From contig JAPFFF010000009.1 of assembly GCA_039105265.1 (NCBI GenBank), positions 1,984,001-2,048,000 of the forward strand: a stretch of DNA of 64,000 bases, given 5' to 3'. Shown piece by piece: positions 49,101-59,104 of this stretch. A program made the translations under genes and the position numbers. The notes under the pieces were generated by a model, which saw only the letters and a program-made list of their open reading frames with translations, searched no databases and was not told the origin of the DNA. How positions within the stretch are numbered: the stretch's first letter is position 1; every line of letters starts with the position of its first letter. Source of the DNA: Tritrichomonas musculus. Taxonomy: Eukaryota > Parabasalia > Tritrichomonadida > Tritrichomonadidae.

Positions 49101-49132
49101 ACACTAAAAATGAAATACATTCATTACTATAA
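46103..49132 (+). CDS. Giant fibre-like protein 2 (paralog)
   Basis: A 1009-residue paralog of the previous gene. The ATG at 46103 follows a T-tract leader; an in-frame ATG at 46037 would overlap the previous gene and skip that leader. It shares the central region (FKVVLRKNIIYDTNGNLVKE; YCFGNKWVLSW; FEYIIKQQFYEIYPNPNAAT) and the hydrophobic Gly/Ala segment (about 562-585). It lacks the long N-terminal part but has an extra C-terminal half. There, repeats of DLSKYREKND and DLTNYALKSENEELK lead into coiled coils (RIENLETRLAALENKL), a pattern common in tail-fibre stalks, before a terminal beta domain. Its stop lies inside the right terminal repeat. Confidence 0.7.
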   Translation: MAATTTKFIGDIQFKVGDSTRKASQLLTLSDLDGYVQTGHLFNEVDGIPEFNIKNNNIQYESFESSTTQYHILKFVNIPEDFMNKVKEITAQTNLFKVVLRKNIIYDTNGNLVKEFFIYAKDGKVYCPLITKSSNGCSINNSTIFEYINIAFDSSLDFNPYSLWLNGELSIMNEYLTDSLQTEKAIKCSIIKADNALKLHKSDVLYLYKPTLTSEVQIDDKMYWLLQWNIDDNYNIPSGLEFKFSEYCFGNKWVLSWDGTKWVGDNIQGNINGNIKNALNKENEHGEDGTYIRIKRSERNKMLIKKPDDYSIDNLLHYMIHGGKCKLDCKLKLKTGEIESFSKYGLGYQTSNGGINVDGYDIEAIRCYKANGTGSELDISKVEEFLLDITLDGTIKANRFSMRPTGKIYDPKSDKKWYFITGILDSCEKVEYCYASSTPNDSRNIKIYLFKEYVDPIDEVNWDPTTNPFEYIIKQQFYEIYPNPNAATTLYTDYNITSSKIITADNITTMRSDLNMVSNNVDVISYDVQEMSTTMESLKGRVSRAETITQHLEEDVDKLRIVSWTALAFGVAGTAGSMGSIGMQLFPEGISFPTIKGGGFLKRIFSNKSTKGMSDLLRSSINFMSGTIARSITKDITPIIMWCEEEYKPLDDLKFEDENDNPDSGALTLSGAMDIGNIFRDSLKPAFKLLAEKVNEIEAEFNNFPTVDEVNEALEKVKSEIPAAVDLSKYREKNDLIYKDAVDVPFENVQDSSGTWEVKIKLTRGTRLVGTISNNDGFVKEFDYLFDYNGVITEDGDVNVDVEIDGTTYNLTYYKSDSNGLCFYIDNGADYFDTKLILAEKILKQDKIALKSEIPEPVDLTNYALKSENEELKTRIENLETRLAALENKLTRINYTFSIPNSTSIRYQFDQQLDVYEAMLYLTYHENKNNVASDKEIKINISFNVNNTPKYEYQCEPYKIWLNNLEYPLNSSNFIVNATANFILINSSFFTSNGILTEDNTKNEIHSLL

Positions 49133-49739
49133 AGAAAGCGTGCTCCATAGGGATTGGTGTTTGTTCTTCAGCTGGATTGAGCGTCGGGTACATTTCAATC
49201 ATTATAAAACAACTTCTTGATTCGAAGGGATATCTTAACAAAAAATGGTTGGGATTTCTTGACAGAACGTTAAGAAATCACGCCATTTATATATACTACT
49301 ACATATAATAAAAAAGATTCTATATTAGCGAACGACATTAGGAGTGAGCCTCCCTAGGTGTTTAGATATATAGCCCGAAGGTAATCTGAGCCCCCCCAGC
49401 GGGGGGGACGAGAGGGGGGGAGAGAACAAAAAAGAAAAAGATTTTGCGTAAGCAAAAGAGGGGGGATGCATGCTGGGCTTTAGCCCAGACCATCCGGGGG
49501 ATATGCCCCCGGTGGGATTTATCCCACAAATTCATTTAGGTCGATTTTTTTGGGCTAAAATAATTTTGATAACGAGACGATAAAAGTATGAGTTTGGATT
49601 TTTTTTGCTGCGAACTTTTTGAATGTGGGGGCCTTTTGAGGGGGTCCAGGGGTGCGAACCCCTGGAGTAGTGGGGTGCGGAGCCTCTGCGGAGCCCCCAA
49701 GTATAGGCTTGGCGGTAGCGGAGCCTATACTATACTACT
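49131..49739 (-). repeat. Right 609-bp TIR of the Maverick
   Basis: Inverse of 25021-25629. Its first bases overlap the last codons and stop of the second giant fibre-like gene (stop at 49130-49132). It carries, pointing inward, the same promoter and start region that drives the leftmost gene. Confidence 0.95.
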
Positions 49740-49842
49740 ACTAGAATAATGATTTCAGAACGACTTCAATGACAGGCCTTTCTGTTTCTATAAAATTTTA
49801 TAAAATGGCGCCAAAGAAATAAAAATTTTCTGAATAATAAGA

Positions 49843-49961
49843 TATCAAAAAGTTGTTTATCAAAAAGTTGTTTATCAAAAAGCTGTGTTTCAAAAAGTTC
49901 CTATTGAATTTTCACTTTTTGAGAACACCGTGATGGTCACTTCACCATCACAGCGTGCTAA
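49843..49961 (-). repeat. Right terminal inverted repeat of element A
   Basis: Inverted match to 18964-19077, carrying the same internal palindrome and one additional copy of the 15-bp TTTATCAAAAAGTTG unit. It lies 104 bp outside the right end of the Maverick. Confidence 0.8.
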
Positions 49962-50019
49962 TTAAAGTAAACTACAAAAGTACCTAACTTTTTCACTTAC
50001 CCCCTAACTTTTTTCCATC

Positions 50020-51166
50020 AAAAATTGAAAACTTTTATTGAATTTTTTTCCATAAAATTTTTGAATTTGGATGGATAATCCAAATAGAAAACCTGGCATT
50101 TATGTGATTTCAATGCTAAATTATCATTATTCAAAAGAAGTAAATCTACTTTTTCACGCCAAACTCTACGAATCTCCCATCAGAAATTAAAATGTATTTA
50201 TTATCCAAATATCTTTTTAATGCACGAATAATTATGTTAAAAATTGGGGAATCTCGAATATATTATCATTCATTTTACCAATTGTCTCTAAAATTTTTTC
50301 GAAATTCAAAAATCATTTTCTAATTTTCAAAACTCGCGATTTTTTAGCTAAAACTTTTTAAACTTATTTTATTATTCAATTATTAATATATTCATTTTAC
50401 TTTTGAAAACATTGTTGTATCAACATATAGAAAATCTATATCTTGATCATTTGCATATTATCATTTCTTCTTATTTAATATGATTAGTTATATTTAAATA
50501 AATAAATAAGTTTTATATTATTTAACCCCAACTCGCTACCATTGGCCATTTTTTTGTATGTTTTTTAATCATTATTTCATTGATTGAATTTGAATGAGAA
50601 AATTGAATGATAATAACGTATTAAAAAAAAACAGAGTGAAAAATAAAAAAAAAAACAAAAGATAATAATAAATGAATACAAAAATCTTTTATAATACAGA
50701 ACGAAGCTTTAATGATATTAATATGAAGAAAAACAAAGAGGTCAAACAATAGAATATTTCTATATTTTGCATATAAAAAAGCGCGATTAAAATAGATTGT
50801 GTCGATTATAAATCATTATTGAGCTTGTGTCATATATATATAGTTAGTGGAAAAAAATTTTTTCCTTTACATATGATGATTATTTGACTATCAAATAATT
50901 TTATCAATTTTAAACTTTTACGAGATATTTTCTATAAACTGCGAATACTTTTATATAATAAATTTATTGGTTATAGTAGAGCTAGCATTTTTCAATTTTT
51001 GATAGAAAGTTGGTATAAAAATTTGCTATTTTTTAACGTTTTCATTAAATTTAAATAAGTAATAAAATATTTATTTGTAAATTTAATATATACGAAGAAC
51101 ATAAAGTTGATTGGCAAAATAAAAATGGAAGCTTGGTATTATTGGAAATGGCGGGAAAAATTTTAT
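50020..51166. other. Gene-free AT-rich DNA inside element E
   Basis: No frame of interest and no clear repeat. It probably represents decayed internal sequence of E. Confidence 0.4.
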
Positions 51167-53439
51167 TAGATTTTTGGACAATCGTTTTTTTCTACGCCAC
51201 TTTTTGAATGGTTTTTCTATCCATGAGTTGCTACTCATGGAAAGTAAAAAACCGCCATCTTAAGGTGAAATTTAACTTACTCTGTTAAGAAAATTAACCA
51301 AAAAAATCGTAAATTTAAATTTTTCTTTAAAATTTAAGGATAAAGTTGGATTTAAATTTAATTGAAAAAAATTGAAAAAAATTGAATTTGCACAGAAATT
51401 ATTGAATACACATTGAATTTATTTCTATAGGTATTCAATATTTTCAAAGCTCCTCTTAAACCAATCCCAAAAAAACAATTCTCACAGGATTTTCTAATGA
51501 ATTTTTTGTTGTGCATTATGTTTTAATGAACGTGAAATCATCGAAATTTTTTGATCATACCAATAAAATGGTTAGAAAATGATTGCATAAAAAAGTGAAA
51601 AAATCAGATATTTGGATCATGTAATGAATAAGTATTTACTAATAAAAAGTATATATTAAAAATATGCATTAATTATATATAAAAGTGAATGTAGTTTTGT
51701 AGGTCTATCGCTGTCATACATGAAATTAAGAGAACTTTTTATCGAAATTTTCAGACCTCTTTTTTTTATCTGTTGATTTTATTGAACCCATATTGAAAAT
51801 ATATAAAATCCCGAAGATTTCCAATTAATGTACATAATTTATGAAAATAAATATAAAATATTCATTTGGAAAATGATATTGGAATATCGTACCATTGAAA
51901 AAAATTCAATTATTTTCATATAGGTAGTTGGATCTTCTAGAAAGAAGCAATTTTGACATTTAAAAAAGGTATGATCATACTAGCTAATATGTCGTTAATA
52001 ATTCATTATATCTGGAAATTTAATAAATGAATCAGAAAAAGAAATATGATTGCATTTTTTGGATTTTCTTGAGTAAAGCCTATATATTTTGATTGTCAAT
52101 CAATGTAGCATACTGCGATACCATTTTGATATGGAAAAATAGAATCCAAATTGAGAAACTTGTTGCTCAAATTGAACAATTTTGATGAAATTTCTTAATA
52201 ACGGATAAATTTTGTTTAGTATTCAAATTTCTAAAATAAAAATACATATTTTTTAAATATCTTTTTCATTTCTTTTCGATTAAATTGAGTAATTATTAAT
52301 ATAATATATATATACAATTCTAAAAGATTAATACTATTTAAAATAAATATTAATAGTAATTTAATTGATAAAATTTACATATATGGTGTTTTATTTTTAT
52401 TTAACTTTTCAATATAGTTTATTATTTCAATACTTTAAGTATTTTTTCAATAATCGATATATATTTCTAATATATTTAAATCAACTTTAATATTTATTTT
52501 AAAGTATTGCAAATATAAAAAAATTCCATAATGAAATTAATAGAATTTTAAAAATATTAACTGAAAAATATTTTTCAGAAATAATGATATATTTTTTTCC
52601 TTTTATCTTGTTAAATAAAACAAATTACAAGAAAAAATATTTAGATTAAAATAAAATAACTGAACTAGATAATAAAAATTAAAAAATGTTTTTTCTTTTG
52701 ATTCTCCAAAAATAAAAGAATAAAAAAAATAGAAAAAACCAATATGCATATTGAGTTTCTTTTGATTACATATTTGGTTAAATGAATAGAAAAAGTTCAG
52801 GAATGGACAAATATTCTTTGAAAAATAAATCCTGTGAGAATTCCAAACAATTGTTCATTTTAAGGATTTCCAAACAAAATGATAAATTTGAATTACTTGA
52901 ACAACCGATTTTATTGAAGTTTTCTTATTTATTAAGAATACTAGCTCCAATCGATGCTATTGATGATGTATTTTTTTTTTTTTAAGATTGAAAATTTATA
53001 TTAATGATTTTTTTTTTTTTTTTGGCTTATATACCGTTTTCTGGTAATAAAGATTGGAATTAAATTATTGAAATTTAAATGAGCCTTAGTGAAGATATTT
53101 TTAGAAAACTCACTGAATTATCATAATTATTTTTATTCCTTTTAAACTATTATAAAAGATTTTTGCTCAAAATCTATGTTATAAAAGATATGATAACAAA
53201 TGTATATGATTATTATTAATAAAATAGCCTTTAACACAGATAAAAGAACTCATATCAATTAGGTTTCGGAACAAGAAAATATTTGTTATAATATATATAA
53301 TATTAATAATATAAAATAATTATTATATTTATATGGAATCTTTCTTTAATTTCGGCAAAAAAATTATATTTTTATTTAATAATATTTTTAATTCAATATT
53401 TTGAGAAAACAAAAAAAAATACTCAATTATTTGATAATA

Positions 53440-53829
53440 CTGTAAGGTTTCAAAATTGGAAAACGTTTCAAAATAGGAAAATCGACTTTTTGAAAAAAAA
53501 ATTTTCATTAATAAAAATGAAAGAAATAAGGAAATAGAGAGAAAATCTTGTCTAAACCTACCATTTTAAGAAATAATATTTCCATGATTAAGTTTATCAC
53601 ACAGCTGTTTGCGACATTATATTCATCAAATAGTGCTTTCCTATCTCTATATGAAAAAATGAGCATCATTCAAAAAGTGGATTTTCCATTTTTGCAACGC
53701 TATAAAGGAAAATCCAAATTTGAATTAAATTCGTTATTTTGACTTTTATTTTAAATTCATTTTAATCGTTTTCTATGAAAAAGTAGATTTTCCTCTTTTG
53801 AGACGTTTTTGAATTTTACAACCTTACTG
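53440..53829. mobile_element. Element G: small TA-flanked MITE inside F
   Basis: Arms of about 60 bp are inverted: CTGTAAGGTTTCAAAATTGG at the left and, inverted at the right, CAGTAAGGTTGTAAAATTC. Both continue into an AAAATCKACTTTTT block. TA lies at both ends (53438-53439 and 53830-53831). An internal GTGGATTTTCCATTTTTGCA resembles motifs of the MITE at 305-1093, so the two may belong to related families. The 64-codon frame inside is not considered a gene. Confidence 0.7.
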
Positions 53830-54383
53830 TATTGAAATATTGATTTTTTATGATTTTCATATTATCCCTAAATAAAATGCATATATTATATTACACATGA
53901 ATTAATAATGTAAATAATAGCAATTAAAACATAAATACAAATAAAAAAAATCTTATATCATTTGTATAGTAAAATATATGAAAAATAAAAAACCCCCAAC
54001 ATTTTTAAATATGTGGAAAAATGGAAATGCAAGTGAACATTTATATTAAAACTGAGGTTATATATATGATTCATACAATCGTTATATACGATTTCTTGAT
54101 TAATTTTGTCGAAATTAAGATTAAAAAAATAAAAATTAAGTAAATCCATTTTATTTTCAATAAATATTTTTAAATATGATATTAAACAAGGTTTAATAGA
54201 TAAAATAGCAATATGTTAAAAGAATAAAATGAATATCATCAAATTATTAGTGTTTACTCAATAATTAGTGTATATTCTAATTTATTATTTTTATTTTTAT
54301 TTTATAATTCTATTTTAATGATTTTAATATAATATAATTTCGTATATATACCAATATTAATATTTTTTGGTTTATTTCAATAA

Positions 54384-54478
54384 TACACGTTACTCATACC
54401 CGATGACTCAAATATTCTGAGCTGTTGTATCAAAAAACACGTTACCCATACCCGATTGCTCAAATATTTGAGAATAAT
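54384..54478 (+). repeat. Short direct repeat, two copies
   Basis: ACACGTTACTCATACCCGAT at 54384 and ACACGTTACCCATACCCGAT at 54437, each followed by CTCAAATATT. The spacing is 53 bp. Function unknown; it lies in the decayed interior of F. Confidence 0.7.
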
Positions 54479-55987
54479 ACAGAGATTTATTTTATTTAAA
54501 AATAAAATCATTTCTGGTTAACATATTTATGTTTAGCATATCTTAAATAATAAAATGGTTAATTATATTTTTGTTAACCTTTTAAATGAGGAAAAAGTTC
54601 ATTAAAAAAAATTATAACCCATTATTTCATTAATTAAAACGAATAAAAATATTGATCACTTTAAAACATAAATCAATGAATAAGAAAATCATTTTATTAG
54701 AGAAATATATAGCATTATAATATCTATCATTTTTGAATCTGAGAAAAAGAAATAAAAATTAAGCCAAAAAATGAATACATATATTTAACTTATTTATGTT
54801 ATCATTATACGCTATTGTAATATTATTTTGGCAAATATTTTGCTTTATTATTAAAATAATATTGCAAAAATGTAATTTAATAAGAACATCTTGAATAATA
54901 ACCTTATGCGAATCATTTCCAACTAGTTTCTGATTATAGAGTTGAAGATAAGTAGCCCAAATTGGTTACTTTGCATCAAATATTTATGTATTTTTATAGA
55001 AACGAATATTTTTTTAAGTCACATTTCATTAATAGCATGAAGTGAAGTATTGAAAACGAAATAAAATATACGTTTTTTTTGATAGTTCATTTATCTTTAC
55101 TAATATTTTTTTGATATCTTTAAATATTCTAAAAAACAATTAATTATTTGAATATAAAATATAATTGTCATATAAATTCGTAATTTATTCATATATTGGG
55201 AAATTTTTAATATCAATTATTCAATTTCTATAATTTGCATATTTATTTTGGAATATTATTATTATATATAAGTTGAAGAATCATATTTATGAAGATAAAT
55301 AAGTGAATGTTGAATGAATGCAAAATTATTATTATTGATGATCATGAAATTCTGAATGTTGAAATTAGTCAAATATAAAAAATATCAGCATATAATCTTT
55401 ATTAACTTTAATGAACTTTGGTCAGAGCATTTTTAAAATCTAATTTTGACATTATATAATCAGTATATTTGTTTTTTACCTTGAAAAAAAATAATAAATA
55501 ATCTATCAAAAAGATTTATTGCTCTGTTTTTTATACTTATCCATAAAAAATAAACTTTCAAACAAATGCTATCTTTAAATATAATTAACTTTTTTAACAA
55601 GGGGAAAAATTGTAAACGGTTTTGTTGGGGGTTTTAAAAATAACCAAAAATGATTTTTTTTTAGTATAAAAATTTACTCAATTTTTTTTGAGGTTCATTC
55701 AAAAACTTGAGATAATCCAACTTTATCCTTAAACTATTAGCTTTTTTTGATATAATTTTTTTTTATTTTTACGTAATTTTTCAGGAATATACGCACCAGT
55801 GATCACCACGGGGCTGCGCGAAGCCGAATCAGGTTCCTTGAATTGCGGGATGAATCTGGAAGCAATTTGAACTATATATTTATGCTTTATTTAGCAAAAA
55901 TTGAATAAAAAATGTATAAAAAAGTATTCAAAAAGTTTGAAAGTTTTCAAAAAGTGGTGTAGAAAAATACGATTTCCCTAGATTTTT

Positions 55988-57036
55988 TATCTGGCATTTA
56001 ACAAAAATTCGTAAAAATATGATTATTATATAGTTCTTTGTTAATTCTTTTTTTATTTGACATAAAATAAAAAATCTATAAAAATATAATTGGATAAAAA
56101 TTAAAGGTTAGAGAGAAGTTTTTTGCAATAAAAAAAGAATAGGAATTTCAATAAAAATAAATCTTTCTTACTAGTTTGTTAATATTTCAATAAAAATTAT
56201 ATTTTTAAAAAATGAGAAAGAAAAAAAAACAGTATTTGCAACTATCTGATTATAAGTAAATAAATAGTATTGATGTTTGTGTATGTAATTTGTTCTATTG
56301 AAAGATTTTACGATTTTTATTGAAATTAACGGATTTTGCTCTGAAATAAACTGAAAAAAGTCTTTTTTTGAAATAAAAGATAAGAATTACATGAATTTGA
56401 TATTTGATATCTTTGTTTTTACTCATCGTTCTTTATCTTTTATTTAAAAAAATAGGTAAACTTTGAAATATGATTAAATCAAATTTATAAAGATAACAAA
56501 AAAACAAGAACCAGCAAAGCAATTGTATTTATCTGAATATATGAAAATAAATAGTATTGATGTTTATGTATGTAATTTGTTCTATTGAAAGATTTTACGA
56601 TTTTTATTGAAATTAACGGATTTTGCTCTAAAATAAACTGAAAAAAGATTAAAATTTCATGAGTGTCGTATCAAAAAAGAATAATTATAATAAAATTCAA
56701 CTAAAACTAAAGTCAAAGTAATCAATTCATCATAAAATTAAGTAATCGATTAAATTCAAATTAGATGGAATAAACTATAATGTCAAATAAATGAGAAATC
56801 ACCTAAAATAATAAAACAAAACTTAATATGAAATATGAAAACCTGAAGTAAAAGTGTAAGAAAAGAAATTTGAAGTAAATATTTGAGAATTTTCTAAAAT
56901 TTAAAAGTGGTTACAATTGAGCGTTAATTGTATGATATTATTCGTATAATAACAATTTTTGAGAGTATTGGAGTTAATATAAAGAAAAAGAGTTTTTTGA
57001 TTTCTATATATAAAAATGTTGATGAGTAATAATTAT
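55988..57036. other. Gene-free region with a 105-bp direct repeat
   Basis: A stretch at about 56259-56363 (AAATAAATAGTATTGATGTT onward) is repeated at about 56547-56650 with very few changes, 288 bp apart. Sequence before each copy is also loosely similar, so about 290 bp was probably duplicated in tandem. No coding frame. Confidence 0.75.
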
Positions 57037-58740
57037 TTAAACATTAAAACCAAGAGATTCAAGCTCAATGATTAATTTTTCTTCGAATGATTTCCAGAGA
57101 TAATCACTATTAGATGTTTCAATTTGCTCTTCTTTTTTATTTGATTCTTTCTGTTTTTTAGTTTTTTGTTTTTTAATTTCCTCCAAAAAAGCATCATCAT
57201 CTTCTTCGATATTGATCTCTAGTTCTGTTTGATCATTTTCGACTTTGTTAACTGGAACAAATGCCGCAAGAATTTTATGGAAAACATCATCTAATTTATT
57301 ATTTACTATATTTGGAATCTTTTTTGAGATTTCTTTAACTTTTGGTGAAGTTTCAAAGTATGAACAGAGATTTATATCTTCGATATTGATTCTTTTATTT
57401 GATACTCCTTCACGTTTTTGTCGAATAATTTTTTTGTCTTTTTTCGTTTTACACAATGGCGAACATTTTGTAGAAAAATCTTTTGAAAAATGAATAATAG
57501 GAAATATTGATCCCGAAGCTTCATATACTGCGCCTGCTGCTTCGAAAGATGATTTGATATTTTTAACGTTTGCTGCCATTTGAAAGGCACTATATAAATC
57601 TAAGATTTTTTCGCTTACATTTTCATCGTCAATGCTTAAAAAAAGTCGTCTAATTTTTTCCTTATGTAAATGGAACAAGCAAAGATCAAGTGGCTGTGTT
57701 AAATGCGATGAATGAGGAGGCAAGAAAAAAATTTTTATATTATTATCATTGCAAGCTTGAAAAAATTTTTTTGTGTAATGTGAGCTACAGCCGTCAAGGA
57801 GCAAGAGAGCTGGACCATCATACTTGTATTTTAATCTTTTCTCTTTGATATATGGTACAAAAACATTTTCTATCCAATGGTCAAATAATTGACCATTTAT
57901 ATAACCAGATTCAGAATATTCGATCAAAACCTTATCAAAAAGTGGTATCGTTAAAAAACGTGAATCAACTGTTTTTCGTTTTATGATTATAAGAGGATTG
58001 AGATATTCTCCATCCGCGCATATACATGCTAAAAATGTAGTTCTATTGTTTTTTCTTGCCACTGGGTATGAAAAAGGACCATTTAATTCTTTCTGTACAA
58101 CAACAACTTGTTTTGTTTTGTCACAAAACGAATCATGCCCTTCTTCATCTAAATTTAATATAAAACCGGATGGTATATCATGTGCTTGAGTATAAGAGTA
58201 TAATAAATCGAAATAATAATCGATTTTGTGCTGATCACAATAATATCTACTTTCGTCCATTGGATCTACCATTGCAGTTTTTAAATCTACTTTGTCAAAT
58301 ACTTTTAAAAGTGAAGTATAAGAAAGATATTGGCCAAATTTGGCCTCAATATAAATTCTAACAGTAAATAGTTTTGGATGAAACGGATGTTTCAAAATCC
58401 ACTTTTTAAGTTTTTGAATTTGAATGTCATTGAGCGAAAAAGGTCTTCCATTATTTTGAATTCTCCCTTTTGCTTCTTCACGAGCTTTTAAAATATGATA
58501 TTTAACTGATTCTAAGGTAATTAAAAATAAACTAGACAAGTCTTTGTAAGATAATTTATATATTTTATTTTCGAGATTTTTTGATGAATCATATAAAATT
58601 AGTAATTGATTTCTAAATTTGGTAGCATTTTGGTACTCATTTGTGTTTGTAATTAATTGAATTGATGCTAATTTGTTTGGGTCTGATGGGAAATTAATAA
58701 TATCTTTACGAGGAATTGCTTCGTTGAAAGATTTGGTCAT
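57037..58740 (-). CDS. Pogo-like DDE transposase or domesticated derivative
   Basis: A 567-residue protein with an open frame. Residues about 45-160 carry helix-turn-helix DNA-binding segments (YKDLSSLFLITLESVKYHIL; GRPFSLNDIQIQKLKKWILK). The catalytic core has the first Asp in ILNLDEEGHDSF (about 199), the second in ALLLLDGCSSHY (about 316) and the third in HLTQPLDLCLFHLHK (about 352), the DDE_1/pogo layout. The C-terminal 130 residues are basic then acidic. All three acidic residues are kept. It lies near the right end of element E. It is either an active transposase or a host-exapted one; I see no long matching arms close around it, which leaves both options open. Confidence 0.85.
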   Translation of the reverse strand: MTKSFNEAIPRKDIINFPSDPNKLASIQLITNTNEYQNATKFRNQLLILYDSSKNLENKIYKLSYKDLSSLFLITLESVKYHILKAREEAKGRIQNNGRPFSLNDIQIQKLKKWILKHPFHPKLFTVRIYIEAKFGQYLSYTSLLKVFDKVDLKTAMVDPMDESRYYCDQHKIDYYFDLLYSYTQAHDIPSGFILNLDEEGHDSFCDKTKQVVVVQKELNGPFSYPVARKNNRTTFLACICADGEYLNPLIIIKRKTVDSRFLTIPLFDKVLIEYSESGYINGQLFDHWIENVFVPYIKEKRLKYKYDGPALLLLDGCSSHYTKKFFQACNDNNIKIFFLPPHSSHLTQPLDLCLFHLHKEKIRRLFLSIDDENVSEKILDLYSAFQMAANVKNIKSSFEAAGAVYEASGSIFPIIHFSKDFSTKCSPLCKTKKDKKIIRQKREGVSNKRINIEDINLCSYFETSPKVKEISKKIPNIVNNKLDDVFHKILAAFVPVNKVENDQTELEINIEEDDDAFLEEIKKQKTKKQKESNKKEEQIETSNSDYLWKSFEEKLIIELESLGFNV

Positions 58741-58937
58741 GAATAAAAATGAGTGATCGTGATCTTAGTTCTCAATTTTGAATGAATAAAAAAAATATTA
58801 GTTATAAATATCTTAATGTTCTTTTATTATTTTTATTTGAAACTTTTATAAATAATTTTAATTAAAGATCATTTTAATAAATCTATTTAAAGTATTTGAT
58901 TTTTGTTGCTTTAACATATTTTTTTACGATAAAAAAA

Positions 58938-59044
58938 CCCCCTAACTTTTTTTGTTATATTGTATTAAAATATACTTTTTGACATTTTTTTGGCGAATAT
59001 ATTTGGTGAAAAAAAGTTAGGGGGTAATTGAAAAAGTTAGGGGG
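58938..59044. repeat. Inverted repeat CCCCCTAACTTTTTTT / AAAAAAAGTTAGGGGG
   Basis: Perfect 16-bp arms at about 58938-58953 and 59009-59024, with a further AAAAAGTTAGGGGG copy at 59031-59044. They form the right end of element E and lie 60 bp before the start of the kinase gene. Confidence 0.75.
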
Positions 59045-59104
59045 TTTTGAAGTTGACATTATACTTTCTCTTTTTTTTGTCAAATAAAAATTTTATTTAT
59101 ACAA

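Larger units (their letters stand above)
25021..49739. mobile_element. Element D: complete Maverick/Polinton
   Basis: A 24,719-bp element bounded by 609-bp terminal inverted repeats starting AGTAGTATAG. It is flanked by the 5-bp duplication ACTAG (25016-25020 and 49740-49744). The gene set is diagnostic: retroviral-type integrase, packaging ATPase, protein-primed family B polymerase and a jelly-roll capsid candidate. Gene order from the left is an unknown protein, INT, ATP, two paralogous structural candidates, an unknown, the capsid candidate, and small genes (plus strand). Next come a GIY-YIG protein, POLB, an unknown and a minor-capsid candidate (minus strand), then two giant fibre-like genes (plus strand). 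Every frame is open. The central replication module on the opposite strand suggests separate early and late expression. Confidence 0.95.
18964..49961. mobile_element. Element A: outermost transposon, host of nested insertions
   Basis: The sequence at 18964-19077 is found inverted at 49843-49961 (114 and 119 bp). Both arms begin TTAGCAYGCT, contain a TGATGGT...ACCATCA palindrome and end in repeats of AACTTTTTGATA; the right arm has one extra repeat unit. Between them lie element B (19245-24106) and the Maverick (25021-49739). Removing these leaves an element of about 1.4 kb with no coding frame, so A was probably a non-autonomous DNA transposon. I could not find a convincing target-site duplication. 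Arms differ at several positions, so A is the oldest layer of this nest. Confidence 0.7.
51176..55978. mobile_element. Element F: decayed MULE-like element with 9-bp duplication
   Basis: The tips GGACAATCGTTTTTTTCTAC at 51176 and, inverted, GTAGAAAAATACGATTTCCC ending 55978 match well and continue as CCACTTTTTGAA. A second inverted block, GGATAAAGTTGGATT (about 51343) against AATCCAACTTTATCC (about 55714), shows the arms once reached at least 190-270 bp. Exact 9-bp copies of TAGATTTTT flank it (51167-51175 and 55979-55987), the duplication size of MULEs. The 4.8-kb interior has no long frame; only AT-rich sequence, MITE G and a GC-richer patch at 55795-55860 remain. Confidence 0.75.
49983..59044. 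mobile_element. Element E: probable transposon carrying a pogo-like gene
   Basis: At the left, 49983-50014 holds two units of CCTAACTTTTT-CACTTACCCCC. At the right, 59009-59044 holds the inverse (GTTAGGGGGTAATTGAAAAA), differing at a few bases. A further unit lies at about 58938-58953. The enclosed 9 kb contains decayed element F and, near the right end, an intact DDE transposase gene. Inference: the repeats are the ends of one element later enlarged by F. The left end starts 21 bp beyond the right end of A. No duplication is identified, so the boundaries may be off by several bases. Confidence 0.55.

Noticed and set aside
52782-53742. Small plus-strand frames at 52782-52985 and 53548-53742
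   Set aside because: Both are short, low in complexity and lie in decayed transposon DNA; the second is inside MITE G.
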